A DNA stretch of 64,000 nt from Zopfochytrium polystomum (GCA_025765615.1 JAIVFJ010000247.1:25958-89957), one strand, 5' to 3'; numbered from the stretch's first letter, positions 32,039-44,120 are shown. Notes: generated by a model from the letters alone, not told the origin. Program-made: numbers and translations.

Positions 32039-32458
32039 TTAAGAACGAGGCGAGGGGGGTTTTGGTCCCAACCCAAGCCTTGTTTTTGCGCTCCGGGTGG
32101 ATTGGTCGTCGCCAGAGCTCGCGGGCTGGCCTCTGGTGGCGCAGCCCAGAAAGAAGCAGAAGAGAATAACGGCGAAGGCGAAAAAAGCCCCGATAATACC
32201 ATTCTGGATGGCGACTTCGTCACCCGGATCTGTTCGCGGTGAGTGGTATATTCACGTGTGCCATGTGGAAGGGTGGGGAGGGGGGGGGAGGTTAGCGACG
32301 CCCGGGCATGCACGCGAGGGGAGCGCGGAGGAAGGCAAGGTTGCAGTCTTGCCTCGTCGGGAAATGTGAGAGTGCGGTGCGTTTGCAGGTGCCATGACCG
32401 GCGACTCAGCGGCGAATGCGTGGGAAAGTACTGCGAGGGCGAGGCCTGTGACCAGCAT
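32039..32458 (-). CDS. Small membrane protein with signal peptide and one TM segment
   Basis: The N-terminus MLVTGLALAVLSHAFAAES (32,458) is a typical secretory signal peptide. A later exon, probably opening at an AACAG acceptor near 32,229, reads GDEVAIQNGIIGAFFAFAVI followed by LFCFFLGCAT, a single hydrophobic span. A basic tail (TRSAKTRLGLGPK) ends at 32,039. The splice between them is not certain because no strong donor follows the signal peptide. A long purine tract (pyrimidine on +, 32,465-32,512) lies upstream as a probable 5' leader. No family is recognised. Confidence 0.45.
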
Positions 32459-32465
32459 AGCCTTC

Positions 32466-32496
<31 letters not shown>

Positions 32497-33286
32497 CTTT
32501 TCTCTTTTTGCTTTCGGTAAGTATGAGGTCGGTGGATGATGTCGAGAGGGAGCTTTCGCGGACAGAGCGCTGGGGCGAATCGGATAAAATGCACAGAGTC
32601 GCGAGGTCGCGGCGGCGGCGGCGGCAGCGGCGGCGACTGGGACGGGTGGAATGTGTGAGCAGACGGCGGCAGCGAGGTCTCGGGACAGCGACAGAGTCTT
32701 TCCAGAAACAGATATGGGCACAGACAGGCACGCACGCACACAAACAAACGACACCTGCTGCGCCGCCGGGAGATTCTTTCATTTTGATCTGTTTCAGCGC
32801 GGCGACGGCGCGTGTCATATGGGTGTGGGGCCGCTGAACTGCTGCACGCGCCCAACAATGCGCTGTCCCTTCGAGGCCCCCCAGAACTCCTTTCCTCACC
32901 TGCCCTTTGGTCCAACCGCATGACTCCTTCCGGCCCGTCCAAAGTAAGTTCGACTGCGAATTCGCCAAACGAGCCTGTTTAAAAAAGGTTCGCACAGTTC
33001 TCTGTTTCATTGTGAAAGGTGAGCGCCAAGGCAAAAGGAGAGGAAGCCCGAAAGAGGTGGCCGGTGAGTTGACATACCCGTGGCTTGCTGCTGATGCCTA
33101 CAGTTTGCTGCATTATCTCTATGTCTCCTGACAGAAACTCTTTCCACAATCGCCTTGCCGCCAAGAAACGTTGGAAGATACCCACACACATCCTCGCCGT
33201 TTTAAGAAGTAGTAGTGATACCGGAGCTGGCTAAGCCTTGCCGATTCGAGCATTTCTGTTGCAACGGAAAGACACCCACAGCCACC
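32459..33286. other. Divergent promoter region with low-complexity tracts
   Basis: This lies between the small membrane-protein gene (-) and F-box/WD40 gene 2 (+). It contains the pyrimidine tract 32,465-32,512 and a CGG-rich run (32,608-32,637). Both yield long meaningless open frames. No gene is supported. Confidence 0.45.
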
Positions 33287-34657
33287 ATGATCGCCGACGG
33301 CCAGGATCCCCCAGCCGTTGCGCAAACTCGCCCACCCCCTTCGGACCTGTCTCGCCCGCACGGACAGCAGCAGCACGAGCCAGCGCACCCGCGGCCCCTT
33401 TCCCTCGAGGCCATGCCCGAAGAGATCCTCCACCGCGTGCTCCTATGCGTCGCGTCCGACGTCAAGTCCCTCGCAAGTCTCAGCCGCGCATCCAAGTTCT
33501 GGTCGCGCCGCGCCGCCGCCGACGGCACGCTCTGGCGCGCCATGTTCCTCGCCCGCTGGAACGCGCCCGTGTCCCTCGCCGACTCCCCAAACATCCTCGA
33601 CCGCGGCCAGCCGACGACCACCAGGAACGAAACAACACCCGTTCTCTGGAAAAAGCTCTTCCGCGATCGCAGAGATCTCGCCCGCTTCCGATTGGGCGCC
33701 AGCACCGGCAAGCTCAAGGGTCCGGACTTTAAGATTGTCCGCGGCATCTGCGTCGACGCGTTCTCCATCGTGACCGCAGACGACAACGGCGCTCAGATCT
33801 GGGATCGCGCCACTCGAAAATGCGTGCGGACCCTCGCCGGATCCTGGCGCGGAGTCCGCAGCGTTGCCTGTCACGGCAGCACGATCGTGTGCGGCACGTT
33901 GGAGGGTGAAGTCAAAGCGTGGAACGCAAAGACTGGCAAGCTCGAGGACACGCTGCGCGGGCTCAGCGGCGTTGTTCATTTTGTCTACGTCAACGCCGAG
34001 CTCGTTGTCGGTGCGGACGAGGATCGCGTCAACGTTTGGTCCCGCTCGACAAAAGCCATTGTGAAAACGTTTACAAAGGCGAAGCGCTCGTACGGCAGCG
34101 TCGACGCTCACAACGGTCTCATTGCGTTTACCATTTCAGACAATACGGTCCAAGTGCTTCGCCTGCCTTCTGGAGACCTCGTCCACACGCAAGAATTTGA
34201 AAGCGCCGTCTCGTCGATTCAGCTCGAAAACTCCACCCTCGCTGCGGGATGCCAGAACGGGGTCTACGCGTGGGACATTCGATCTGGCAAGCGCTTGTTT
34301 GGGGAAGCTTGCGACGACCAGCTGGTTGTCCTCAGCCTTCACTGCGGCAATCTGTTGGTGAAAAGCAAAATTGGAGCCACAATCAGCATTGTAGTTCGTG
34401 ACCTTTTCAACGGTGGAACGATCGTGCGCCAAATACCTTCTCTGCGCAAACAGGGCGAATTCTTTTCAGGGTTGTGTCTGCATGCATCAGGGGTTGTAGT
34501 TGGCGAGGCAGTAAGCACAAATTCGGTTTTCAAAAAGGCACATTAGCCTAATGCTCCGTTCCTCCCTTTTCTCTCGTGCTAGGCTGGCGAAGTGGTCATG
34601 TGGGACTTTGACGGGGGCGTACCATACGCCCATGAGTTCATGGAGTTGAAAAAGTGA
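33287..34657 (+). CDS. F-box/WD40-like beta-propeller protein 2
   Basis: Start ATG 33,287 has a good context (GCCACCATGA). The F-box region is MPEEILHRVLLCVASDVKSL, with LSRASKFWSRR and TLWRAMFLARWNAP, the same -W-FLARW- signature as gene 1. The propeller blades are more diverged: SIVTADDNGAQIWDRATRKC, STIVCGTLEGEVKAWNAKTG, ELVVGADEDRVNVWSRSTK and STLAAGCQNGVYAWDIRSG. A single intron (34,511-34,582) joins GEA to AGEVVMWDFDGGVPYAHEF, stop 34,657. No GH dipeptides or strong SGS motifs are seen in the blades, so it would be easy to miss by profile. A role as an SCF substrate receptor is inferred from architecture only. Confidence 0.75.
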
Positions 34658-34878
34658 TTTGCGCCGTTCCCTGGCTAGTGGAAAGTGTTGTTTCTGTTGG
34701 GCTGGTAAGAGGCGAATGTGAAAGAAGAAACTGAGACCGAGCTCGGGCGGCTTCGGATCCAGTCTAACAGTGAGGAGCGAAAGAGCTGAGATGGCAAGGA
34801 TATGTTTATGACTGTTTGGACTGTTCTCTTACTTCCGGTTTGGCTGTCACCGGTTCCTTACTTACTTCTCATAATCAC

Positions 34879-35302
34879 ATGAGTGCGGTCGCCGCCGTGG
34901 CAGCATCCGACGGCCTTTCCCAGCTGGACCCGAGGTCGCTCATCGAATCCTGGCCCTCGTCGCAGACTGCTTTGCTGCGGCTCCGCTCAGATTACTTTGT
35001 CACGTGGCAGCCTTCCAGGTTTACGATCGTTCAGCGCAGGCCCACCCTTATCAGTGGTGGTGGACTCGGGTCGGCTTTGCACCGAAGATGAATTGCAATT
35101 GTGACACATATCAACTGGACAGAACTTGCGACGGTCGCCCGCCGCTCTTTCGGTCAAGCCTCCCTCAATTCTAGCGAACGGCACAACCATCTGCTTTACG
35201 TTCCCCACTGACAAGTCTTCTCCTACTCTTATTTTGGCGGAGTCGGGAGAACTTTTTCATTTTGGCGCTGCGGTACCGCTTGCGAGAAACTTGCTGAAAG
35301 GA
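34879..35302 (+). CDS. Hypothetical protein, two possible exons
   Basis: The first stretch from ATG 34,879 reads LSQLDPRSLIESWPSSQTAL and RLRSDYFVTWQPSRFTIVQR. A second, after a possible acceptor ATTCTAG (about 35,175), reads TTICFTFPTDKSSPTLILAE, SGELFHFGAAVPL and ends LLKG. Codon use is GC3-biased as in nearby genes. The connection between the two stretches is not resolved. I do not recognise it. Confidence 0.35.
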
Positions 35303-35326
35303 TAAATTATGATGTTATTTTCTCCC

Positions 35327-35690
35327 TTATTTTATGAGAATGTCACGCACGCTAAATTCCTCAAACAAGGCCGCATGATCGGCTACATTTCGCTGCGTCT
35401 CAGACTGCCTTCCATCCGCCGCCTCATTGTACGAAAAGGTATGGTAAACTCCAACTTTGTTGAGAACCATCGGCCCGCCCTCCTGCAACGGCTCCATCAG
35501 CATGCCCACAGCGTAGTCATCCGAAAAGCGGTTTTTCCTGTCGCACGAAATGGAAGTGCCCAACAGCGCGAGCACGATCTGCTTGCACGCGGCGAGGTGT
35601 TTGCATTCGTTGGCAATGCCGGAGAGCAGCCGGCCGTTGGCGGTGACGATCTCGACCTTTTTTGACGTACTTTGGGAACGAAACGAAGGT
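35327..35690 (-). CDS. Hypothetical protein, last exon
   Basis: This is an open minus-strand frame with GC-rich third positions. It reads KVEIVTANGRLLSGIANECK, KQIVLALLGTSISCDRKNRF, MLMEPLQEGGPMVLNKVGVY and HTFSYNEAADGRQSE..., stop 35,327. There is no in-frame ATG upstream before the next gene, so the start exon is missing or unrecognised. It is convergent with the hypothetical + gene to the left. Four Cys are present but in no known motif. Confidence 0.35.
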
Positions 35691-35949
35691 GAAAATAATC
35701 TGCCCTCAGGCGGCACGCGCTAAGTGGGGTTTATAGACGGTATTGATTCTCGCAATTACCACCAACAAAGGCTCTGCTGGTGGTGTAAAATTCATCTCCT
35801 TCTAAGTCAAGATAGAAAGGACGATACGGGAAGAAAAGATGAGCGGCCGATGCTTCGTGCCAGTTTTAAATCAGAGTGTCTTTTTGTTTCCCCGGATGCA
35901 CGTGAAAAAAGTCACAGTTAGGAGAAGAATGGCGCCGGTGCTGCATATT

Positions 35950-37192
35950 TCATGATCGGGACAGCTGAAAGAAAGGGGAATGGGGCCGGCGTTAGTACCC
36001 AGAGACCATAACGGAAGGAAAATCCAATCTGCGCGGGGGGGAGCTTACTTTGAGGAACTCTTCGCGGGTCTTTGGGTCGTCGCGGAAGACGCCCAGCATG
36101 CAGCTCGTCACTGTCGAGCTTCCCGGCTTTTCGACGCCGCGCATGACCATGCACATGTGCCTGTGTGTGCGTGTGTGTGTGTGGGTGTGTGAGTGAGTGA
36201 CAAGGAACCAAACAGCCAAAATGCGATCGCATTTCGCGCTTAATCGCTTGATCGCACACCAAACAAACAAACTATCAAACTTCAACTTCAACAACTACTC
36301 ACGACGCTTCCATGGTGACCGCGACGCCCTGCGGCTGCAACACTTCCCATAGCGCGACGGCGATCTGCTTGGTCAGCCGCTCCTGCACCTGAAGCCGCCT
36401 GCTGTACATTTCCGCAATTCTCGCCAGCTTGCTGAGCCCGACCACGCGCCGATTCGGAATGTACCCGATCGCGACTTTGCCCACAAACGGCACCATGTGG
36501 TGCTCGCAGAGCGAGAACACGTCGATGCCCTTGACAATCACCATCTCGTCGTGGTCTTCCTCGAACACGGCGCCGTTGATCACGTCCTGCAGGTTCTCTT
36601 CGTACCCCTTTGTGAGAAAGAGGAGAGCCTTGGCGTACCGGAGCGGCGTCTTTTGAAGGCCCTCGCGGTCGGGATCTTCGCCGATGCACTCGAGAAGCGT
36701 CTCGACCGCGCTTGTTAGGCGCGCGAGGCGCTCTTCGCGCGCGTGCGGGGACTCGGTCTTGCGCGCGAGCGTGCCGACAGAGGGCCACGAGAGACCAGTG
36801 TTGTCGATCGAGCGGAGCAGCGGCGAGTTGGCGGGATCCTGCTGTGGAGAAGGTCTGAGGTGCGGGTGGCGTTGGAAGACGGACGCGATCGGGAGAGAAG
36901 GGGATGAGGACGTCGAGGAGGAGGATCCGGCGGGCGGGGAGGGGCTCGGGGAGATGACGCTGGAAGGCAGGGCAAAGTGGGATTGTTGCGATGGAGCCGC
37001 ATGTCCAAGCGGCGGTCGGCCGGCCGAGGAGGAGGAGGAGGAGGAGGATGCGGCGGCGGCGGCGGCGGCGGCGTGCTCGAGCGACGTTATGCGGGTCAGG
37101 TCGGTCAGATCGTCGCCGAGAGTGACGGCGACGGCGGCGGCGGCCGGCCGATCGTCGCCTGCTGGATGGTTGCGAGTGTTGTTGTCGTCCAT
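35950..37192 (-). CDS. FOL2: GTP cyclohydrolase I
   Basis: The enzyme converts GTP to dihydroneopterin triphosphate, the first step to folate and tetrahydrobiopterin. Start ATG 37,192 opens a long Ala/Ser-rich N-terminal extension of about 170 residues, as in other eukaryotic forms. The catalytic domain shows [58 protein letters not shown] (zinc Cys and His), [20 protein letters not shown] and [19 protein letters not shown]. An intron after TMEAS joins [19 protein letters not shown] (second zinc Cys). A last small exon gives TREEFLK-LSRS, stop 35,950. All catalytic residues are present. The first intron's acceptor is preceded by a CA repeat, and the 5' leader is also a CA repeat. Confidence 0.95.
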
Positions 37193-38092
37193 GTCCGTGT
37201 GTGTGTGTGTGTGTGTGTTTCCTTTTTTTTTTTTTTTTCTTTCTTTTTCTTTTTTTTTTTTTTTAGCTGTTTTCAAATTCCGAAAATCAGCCCGTTTTGG
37301 CCGATTATAACAAGAGGCGTCGCCTTTTTGTCCAAAAATTAAATTTCCGCAAAAAGGCTTGACCAGACACATCCATGATATCGGTGGAAAAACACCCAAT
37401 TTTGCTTACGTACACAGCGGAGAATCTTTTCTTCATTTTTTGGGGGGAGGAAACGGGATAAAAAAAGGAAGCGAGGAGTTTTCTGATTGGAGGACTTAAT
37501 TTATCCGCCAAAATGCGACCTGATATTAGATATGTAACGATGACAAGTCGGGGCACAGTTGCAATACTTTTTCACAAAGGTTGATCGCGGAGCCGCACTT
37601 CGAGACCGCGAACGATGGCATTGATGATCGCGACATCACCGCCGCCGTGGGGGCGGAAAAGATGCGTGTCCGTGCGCGGCTGAAGACCAGGGCTGCCGCA
37701 GATAAGGATTGCATGTCGTCTGATGTGCCCGCGGCCATGCGGGCGTTCGGTCTGGGAGCGGACATCTGGACGTGGTGTACGTCGCAGCTGTGGTGCGGAA
37801 TGAGCAGAGAAGAGAGAGCGGAAGCCGTTAGAGGCGCAAATCACTGGGGGCTGTCGGGTGAAGGGGTTGGAGGTTTCACGGCAGCTGCCCGAACCTCTCA
37901 AACGATCCTGCCATCTCTTGGTCAAGACCGCCGTCGCTTCCTGACGACCCTTCGCAATCTGCAGTGGGGCTCTTCTTCCAGGCAAGCTGATCATCGAGTA
38001 AAATCAAAGCGGAAAAAAAAAATTGAAAATTCGGGTGCGATTCTGGCATTTCATTCTCATGCGAAGTCATCACCCCTGGACCAGGCAAGAAA
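37193..38092. other. Region with ambiguous open frames
   Basis: 37,203-37,262 is T-rich with a CA/GT repeat, the leader of the cyclohydrolase gene. Between 37,570 and 37,990 both strands are open with plausible composition. The minus frame reads HAILICGSPGLQPRTDTHLF, the plus frame RARLKTRAAADKDCMSSDVP. I cannot decide which, if either, is coding. Confidence 0.3.
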
Positions 38093-38744
38093 TCAACACA
38101 CTTTGAATTCCATCGTCCCACGGCCCTTCTCCTCTTTATTGACAGCAACGACAAACTTCTTAATGGACGTATCGGGCTTCGCGACGAGCTCATTTCTGGT
38201 AGAAGTTCGGGTTCGCGCCGTTCTCCGGGGGCCGGTTGTTTCGGCGACCGCCACGAATTGTTGGAAGGTTTCCAAAGCCTTGGATTTCTTGTGGACGCTG
38301 CTGTTGTCGCGGCGGCGGTCGTTGCTGTTGCCGCTGCTGCTGCTGCTGTCCTTGCTGCTGAGGTGGTCGCTGTCGCGGTGAGGGCGGAGCTGAACAGGGT
38401 TGGTGATGGTAAGGCGGGTGGGAACGGAGGGCAGGGCGGAGGGCGTGAAGTCAAAGGGCGTGAGAATGAGCTATCATGGAAGGAGGAAACGACCCATGCA
38501 GAAATTAAAAAGTTGAAAAGGCGTTGGGGATGGCCTTTGATTGTAGCACGACTCACGCGACGGCTTTTCAGGATGCCTAAAGAACAGTTGGTTGGAGTTG
38601 TCAGCGCATGTCGGCGCATGCCGACACCAAACCAGAACTTATGACCCTGGACATTTACCTTCTTCGGATTAGCTCCACGGGGCTGGCGCTGGACGCCAGG
38701 ACGGCGAGGGCCAAGATGGCAAACAAGAGGACAAGGAAGCGCAT
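38093..38744 (-). CDS. Small secreted basic protein, candidate
   Basis: The start MRFLVLLFAILALAVLASSA (38,744) is a strong signal peptide with a likely cleavage after SSA-S. A GTAAAT donor follows LIRR. A short exon and then a longer exon carry PTRLTITNPVQLRPHRDSD, a Ser/Asn/Gln-rich stretch and ALETFQQFVAVAETTGP. Next are NELVAKPDTSIKKFVVAVNK and the end ...TMEFKVC at 38,093. The mature protein would be short, basic and Ser-rich. It has no recognised domain. Secretion is inferred from the leader. Confidence 0.5.
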
Positions 38745-39313
38745 TTGGTGCTGGCAGTAATGTCACGGTCCTGTTGATGTGAGTGTCCGTCTTCCACCGG
38801 GTTGCTGCCTTGCTTTCGCTCCTTGGTTTTTGAATCGGAAGTGTACCGGGCTGCTGTGTCCATCTTTAAATGGGGAAGCGGCGCGGCCGCGTGCTTCGCC
38901 CGACGGCCAAGGTGCTGCGCCCATTACATTTTTTGTCTGTGTGTCTGGACGAGCACAAAGCCAGCCTGTCCCGCCAGCCCTTGCCGGATATCTTCACACA
39001 ACACCGGCTGTCGCTTGCCTGACGGAAATCCTATTCCGCCGTGCTCATGGATGAAATTTGGAAATGTGTTAGTGTTTGCTGGCAAGAAAGACGGCGAGTG
39101 GGCGCGAAGGCTTGAATATCGACTCGGCTCTAAATTGAACCGTCCAACAGGAAGAAAGAATTTTGGTTTCGGAAGGAGGAGAAAGGCAGAGACTGCTCAA
39201 AGTACGGACTATCTTCCGCCCGCCTCGCTCATCTCGGGCGAAAGGGCGATTTACTACGAATTTTGGTTGAGGTTCTTCCCGTCCCGTGAAACGACTTCGG
39301 GACAACCTCTCCT
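38745..39313. other. Intergenic, no gene resolved
   Basis: This is upstream of the small secreted-protein gene. Open frames on + are shared with the microsatellite beyond it and look spurious. Confidence 0.35.
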
Positions 39314-39560
<247 letters not shown>

Positions 39561-40042
39561 GCGGTACGGCATTCGTCGGGCATAGCCAATACACTCCCAG
39601 TCAGGTGCTAATGTGTCCATCTTTTTGATCAATCCCAAACTTGTCGCTTCACAAACCCTGTCTTCAATCTTTTTGCAAGGAGTTTTAACAGCCCGAGTCG
39701 TCCACCAAGGGCTAGGCGATGGGTAATGTATGCGGTCGGGCGCATGTCCGTAATCGTTGCTCTCTCCGGGCGCAACCATTCCGTGCACGCATAAATGTGC
39801 GTATTTATGAGATCTTGCTGAGTTCCCGCAGGTTCCATTTTTCCTTTTTCGATTGTGCGGCTCCAGCAATCCATGACCTTGGCGACGCGATTAGAAGGAG
39901 TGAGGCGTTTTGCAACTCACCGATTGCCTGCCTCCTGTCCTGTGCAGTTTCCGGCAGCATAAATTTGAACGAGTGCGAAGAAGAAGGTCGTCCTCGTCCT
40001 GCTCGATCTATTACTGGGACACGTCTGCCTATCCTCCTCTAG
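39561..40042. other. Intergenic; possible SINE body
   Basis: Unique sequence follows the tRNA-like head. The right end may hold upstream exons of the AFG3 relic, but none is recognisable. Confidence 0.3.
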
Positions 40043-40341
40043 TGCCCGTCTACCTCCGTCCCGATGCGCCTCACCGTGGCGCGGGTGCTCAAAACAGCCA
40101 CTACTACTAAACGATCGGGAGGATCGAGAGTTTCGAGCGCGATCTGGAGGCGGCGCAGCGTGAAATCGGCATCCCCCCTCGCCAGCGGATTCCCGTTTCG
40201 TACGTACAAGTCGAGCCGAGCCGCAGGCGGCAGCGGTGGATGGGCCGGCGGGGGTATCTTTGGCATCGGCAAATCCGGGGCGAAGCTGTTCAGAAAGGAG
40301 GTGCTCAGCAGGGAAGACATGATCCAGCTGCTTGGACCAAG
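40043..40341 (+). pseudogene. AFG3: AFG3-like mitochondrial m-AAA protease, internally deleted relic
   Basis: AFG3/Yta12 proteins are membrane-bound ATP-dependent metalloproteases of the mitochondrial inner membrane. After a CTCTAG acceptor the frame reads VPVYLRPDAPHRGAGAQNSH, then a TAA stop where the family has YFTIGS. It continues TIGRIESFERDLEAAQREIG and IPPRQRIPVSYV, the intermembrane domain. In a shifted frame comes GGWAGGGIFGIGKSGAKLF, the linker before the AAA domain. It is joined directly to RKEVLSREDMIQLLGPR, the extreme C-terminus. The second membrane span, the whole AAA ATPase and the HExxH protease domain (about 450 residues) are gone. The remaining intron donor GTAAGC is at 40,342. 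Confidence 0.8.
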
Positions 40342-40519
40342 GTAAGCTGTGCTTCACCCGGATCGACAGTAGTTGATTCTTACTGAATTTTTCCCCTGCG
40401 CCTTATGTCTGTCGTTCTACCTGGGGTTTTTGGGGAAGCCTTCCGAGGGGAAAGAGAAGAGGGCGCAAGCGAATAAACTGAAATAAAGAAAAATCTTGGT
40501 TGCTGGGGATCGTGCAACA

Positions 40520-43500
40520 ATGTCCGAACCAATCTGGTGGAAGTTCGCGAAAGGACGACACGGCGGCGGCGGCGGCGGCGGCAAAAAGTGCTACGCCGTG
40601 CGGGAAGGAAAGCAGCGCGGGATTTTCTGGTCTTGGTGAGATCCATCGTATCGGCTCCACCCAACTTGCTTCGCTATCTGTTCTCCTCAGCCCCCCGCCT
40701 TCTGCAATGAACAAAACACACACAGGACCGAATGCTCGCAGAGCGTCACCGGCTTCCCAGGCTCCGAGTTCAAGGGCTTCGGCTCCGTCGACGAGGCCAA
40801 GGCGTACCTGAGGCAGCCGAGCAAGCGCGGCAACGCCTTCACGTGGGACGAGGTGGAGCGCTTGGCGAGCGGCGTCCGCGATCCCGGCGGGGCCGGCCCC
40901 GCCGGGCGGAGGCGAGATCGTGGGGACCGCGGGCGGAGTGCACGAGGCAGCGCCCGCGGTGGCGGCACCCGTGGCGGCGGTGGCGGTGCTGGATCCCAGC
41001 GGTACTTTGGCGACCTTCCCGACCACGGCGATGGCGATCTCTTTGATGACGGCATGCGCGTCGACAAACCAGCGGGCGGCGACGACGGCGACGATCCTGC
41101 GGCATCGCCGCTGCCATTTTTCATCAGTCGGACTCCGTCGGAGGTGGACCCGCAGCTTCGTCCGACTGCTCCAACGCCACCGGTGCCGCCGCCGCTCTGC
41201 AACCCGTCCCTGGACGAAGTGATCGTGCTGGATAGCGACGAGGAGCCGGACTCGGCCAACCATGTGCAGTCCCAGGAGACGATGTGTTTCAGCTCGGGGA
41301 CTGCGACGGATGCTGGTAGAGTGGACGTGACGCAGGACGACCCTGTGGCGGCCTGCTTGGACTTCGTGAGAATAGACGACGCGGGAGCAAAGAACGATGC
41401 GCCAGCAGCAGCCCAAGCTCCTCCCGTAGCGCCTGTGAAAGTGTTTGAGGACTGGGAGAAGCGTCGGGTCCTTGAAGTTCAGTTGCGTCAGGATCGACTG
41501 TTCCAGTCTCGAGGTGAGGCCACTGCCATTAAATTCTTTCGCTTCAACTTAACCCCTCCTCATCCCCTCAACGCACTCCTCATACCTCCCAAGTCTTCAT
41601 GGATCGATACGGAATCGGATCCTTTCACACAGAAAGCAAACCGGAGGAATCAAGCTCCAACAACACCGTTCCGAAAGATGAGACACTCAGCGACGAGCAA
41701 CAGCGGCTGATAGACCTTGCCCTGGCGGGCATTTCGTGCTTCGTCACCGGAAGCGGCGGGACGGGTAAATCTTTCACCGTGAAGACCCTTGTCGCGCGGC
41801 TGCGGAATGCCGGACGGCGGACAGTGATTCTCGCACCGACTGGCAGTTGAGTTCGCCCTGTGTTTCTGATCGCACGGCTGTCGGTCTACGTGTTTCTAAT
41901 GGGAAACTTGTTTGACATTCGCCTAGTCGCCGCGATGCACGTCGGAGGCCGCACTATCCACTCATACGCTTCGCTAGGCACTTGTCAGACTGTCGAAATG
42001 GCCGTGGCAAATTCGGTGACGCGGAACCGGGATCGGTGGGAAGAGATTGATGTTGTGATAATAGACGAGATTTCCATGGTCTCCGCCGACCTGTTTGAAA
42101 AGGTGAGAGGGAACTTTTTACGCCGACAACCTTCAACGCGAGTTTGTTTCAAAAAAGGTCGAAGCCATCGCGAGGGAGGTTCGGGAGGTGAACAAGCCAT
42201 TCGGCGGGCTGCAGGTGATTGTGTGCGGAGACTTTTTCCAGCTGCCGCCCGTTCCGTCGAAGCAACAGTGCCCCCACTGCTCGTCGTTCAAAGTTGAGAT
42301 CGACAAACTCGACAAGTCGAGGGCGACGTGTTTGAAGCCAGACTGCCGTAAGGTCTTCGATCCTCGAACTCTGTTTGCTTTCCAAAGCCCGAAATGGAGG
42401 GAGGTTGGCTTCAAGTTTGTGGAACTGACAAAGGCAAGCTTTGATTATGAGACTTTCGCACTGCGCTAATGCAGCGGAAACTCCCAGATCTTTCGACAAG
42501 ACGATTTCGAGTTTGTTAGCGCCCTCAACAGAATAAGGTGGAGCTCCAAAGACGCATTGTAAATTCTGGCGATAACGTTCCTCGCTTTTGACAAGATGCG
42601 GTGTTTATTTGGAGCAGGTAAGCAGCCCGCACCAAAAAGCTGGAAAAAGCGCTCATCATAGTCCACACGCAGGATCGGACCATGCTCAATCAATGCAAGA
42701 GACTCTTGGATGAGTCCAAGATCGTCGCCACACGGTTGTTTTCGCACAAGAAGGACGCGTCCGACCGAAACGAAAAAATGTTCAACGACCTTCAAGCACA
42801 AGTCGTTCACGAATTTCGGGCTGTGGACTGGGCCAGCAACGAAAAGACACAAAAGGTGCTCGATATAACTTTTCGGTTGGCTGCTAAACCTCTGCTTGGC
42901 AAGCTTTTAATACACATCAGCGACTATATTCAAGCTCCTGAATTAATTCGGCTCAAGGTCGGGACTCAGGTCCTCCTCATCGCGAGTAAGAGATTCTGTT
43001 TGATTTTTCCGGTGGCATTTTTCTTTCACTATTTGAGTGACTCCTTCGTCACAGACCTGGAGATCAAAAATGGGCTCGTAAATGGCTCTCGCGGTGTAGT
43101 TGTCGACTTTGACTTTGCGAAAGATGAACACGGCAATGCCAAGAGCAGCACTAAGGTGAAGCGGCATTTCAAAGATGGTCTTGCTGACAACCACCACGCG
43201 CAATAGTATCCGGTTGTCGTATTTGAACAGGGCAAAGTACGGACCATTGACGAATTCAACTTCGAAGCGCAAGTTGGGTGAACTCGTGGATAGCGGAACC
43301 TCCTTCTGATCTTCATTCAGCTGAGTCCGTCAAAAATCATTGCACGCCGACAAGTGCCGTTGGTGCATGGCTGGGCCATCACCATTCATAAGGTGTGACT
43401 TTTAATTGGTTTGTTTCACTAGTAACCGACACCACACTGGATGGCAGTCTCAAGGATTGTCTCTGGACAAAGTTTCGCTGGATCTTCGCCGTGTGAGAAC

Positions 43501-44120
43501 TCATGAAGATGGACGGAAGAGACGCGCACTAAGCTGTATTCTCTTTCAATTAGGTTTTCTCACCGGGGCAGGCATACGTTGCGTTATCGCGTGTGCGCTC
43601 TCTGCAAGGTTTGCTGATATTCTAGCATTGGAACAACAAACGAACTAATGCTGCTTATGTGACAGGACTCCATCTGGTCGCCGACGGTGGAAGCGATGGG
43701 CTTCCAAAGAGCTCCGTCATGGTGGATCCGAACGTTCTCCGTAAGCCCCCCAGCCGCCGATCGAAGCCGCTGCAAGACTCTGTGTATCCATGACACACTT
43801 TTTTTCTCATTCGCTAGGGTTTTACGACGAGTGCCGAAGAACAACGATCGCCAAGCACGAGTGGGAGGAGTCTGCGCTCCCTGTTGTGCGAGCGCACTTT
43901 CAGCAGGTTGGCTGCAACATCCACAACGCCGCCGAGGAGTTTGGGAAACAAATGACGGAGTTGTATTTGAGGGTAAAGCTTTTTTTTTTTGTCGATTACA
44001 AGAGGCTGACAAGTAGCTTTTTTTAAGTGGCTCCTGGCGAACGGCATATCTCGTGGATCGGAGGGCTGCGGTGACACTACAGTACGCGATGCGGTCATTG
44101 AGCTCGAGGGGCCACAATAG
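40520..44120 (+). CDS. PIF1: PIF1-family DNA helicase with N-terminal RNase H1 hybrid-binding domain
   Basis: Exon 1 (40,520-40,635) and exon 2 (from 40,726) encode KKCYAVREGKQRGIFWSW-, TECSQSVTGFPGSEFKGF and GSVDEAKAYLRQ. This is the RNase H1/viroplasmin N-terminal domain that binds RNA:DNA hybrids. A Gly/Asp-rich linker follows. The helicase has Walker A GSGGTGKS, APTGIAAMHVGGRTIHSYAS (across a GTTGAG-donor intron), Walker B VVIIDEISMV, VIVCGDFFQLPPV and a CPHC...C...C insertion. Then come LTK-IFRQDDFEFVSALNRIR (across a GC-AG intron), TRLFSHKKDASDRNEKMFND, WAITIHKSQGLSLDKVSLDL and GQAYVALSRVRSLQGLHLV, stop 44,120. Known PIF1 helicases act on G-quadruplexes, telomeres and mtDNA. The fused domain suggests R-loop or hybrid substrates. 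All splice joins keep frame. Confidence 0.88.

Noticed and set aside
37581..38381. 266-residue plus-strand ORF
   Set aside because: Its 3' half is antisense to the signal-peptide gene and it reads through A-rich non-coding sequence; the 5' half is ambiguous with the opposite strand.
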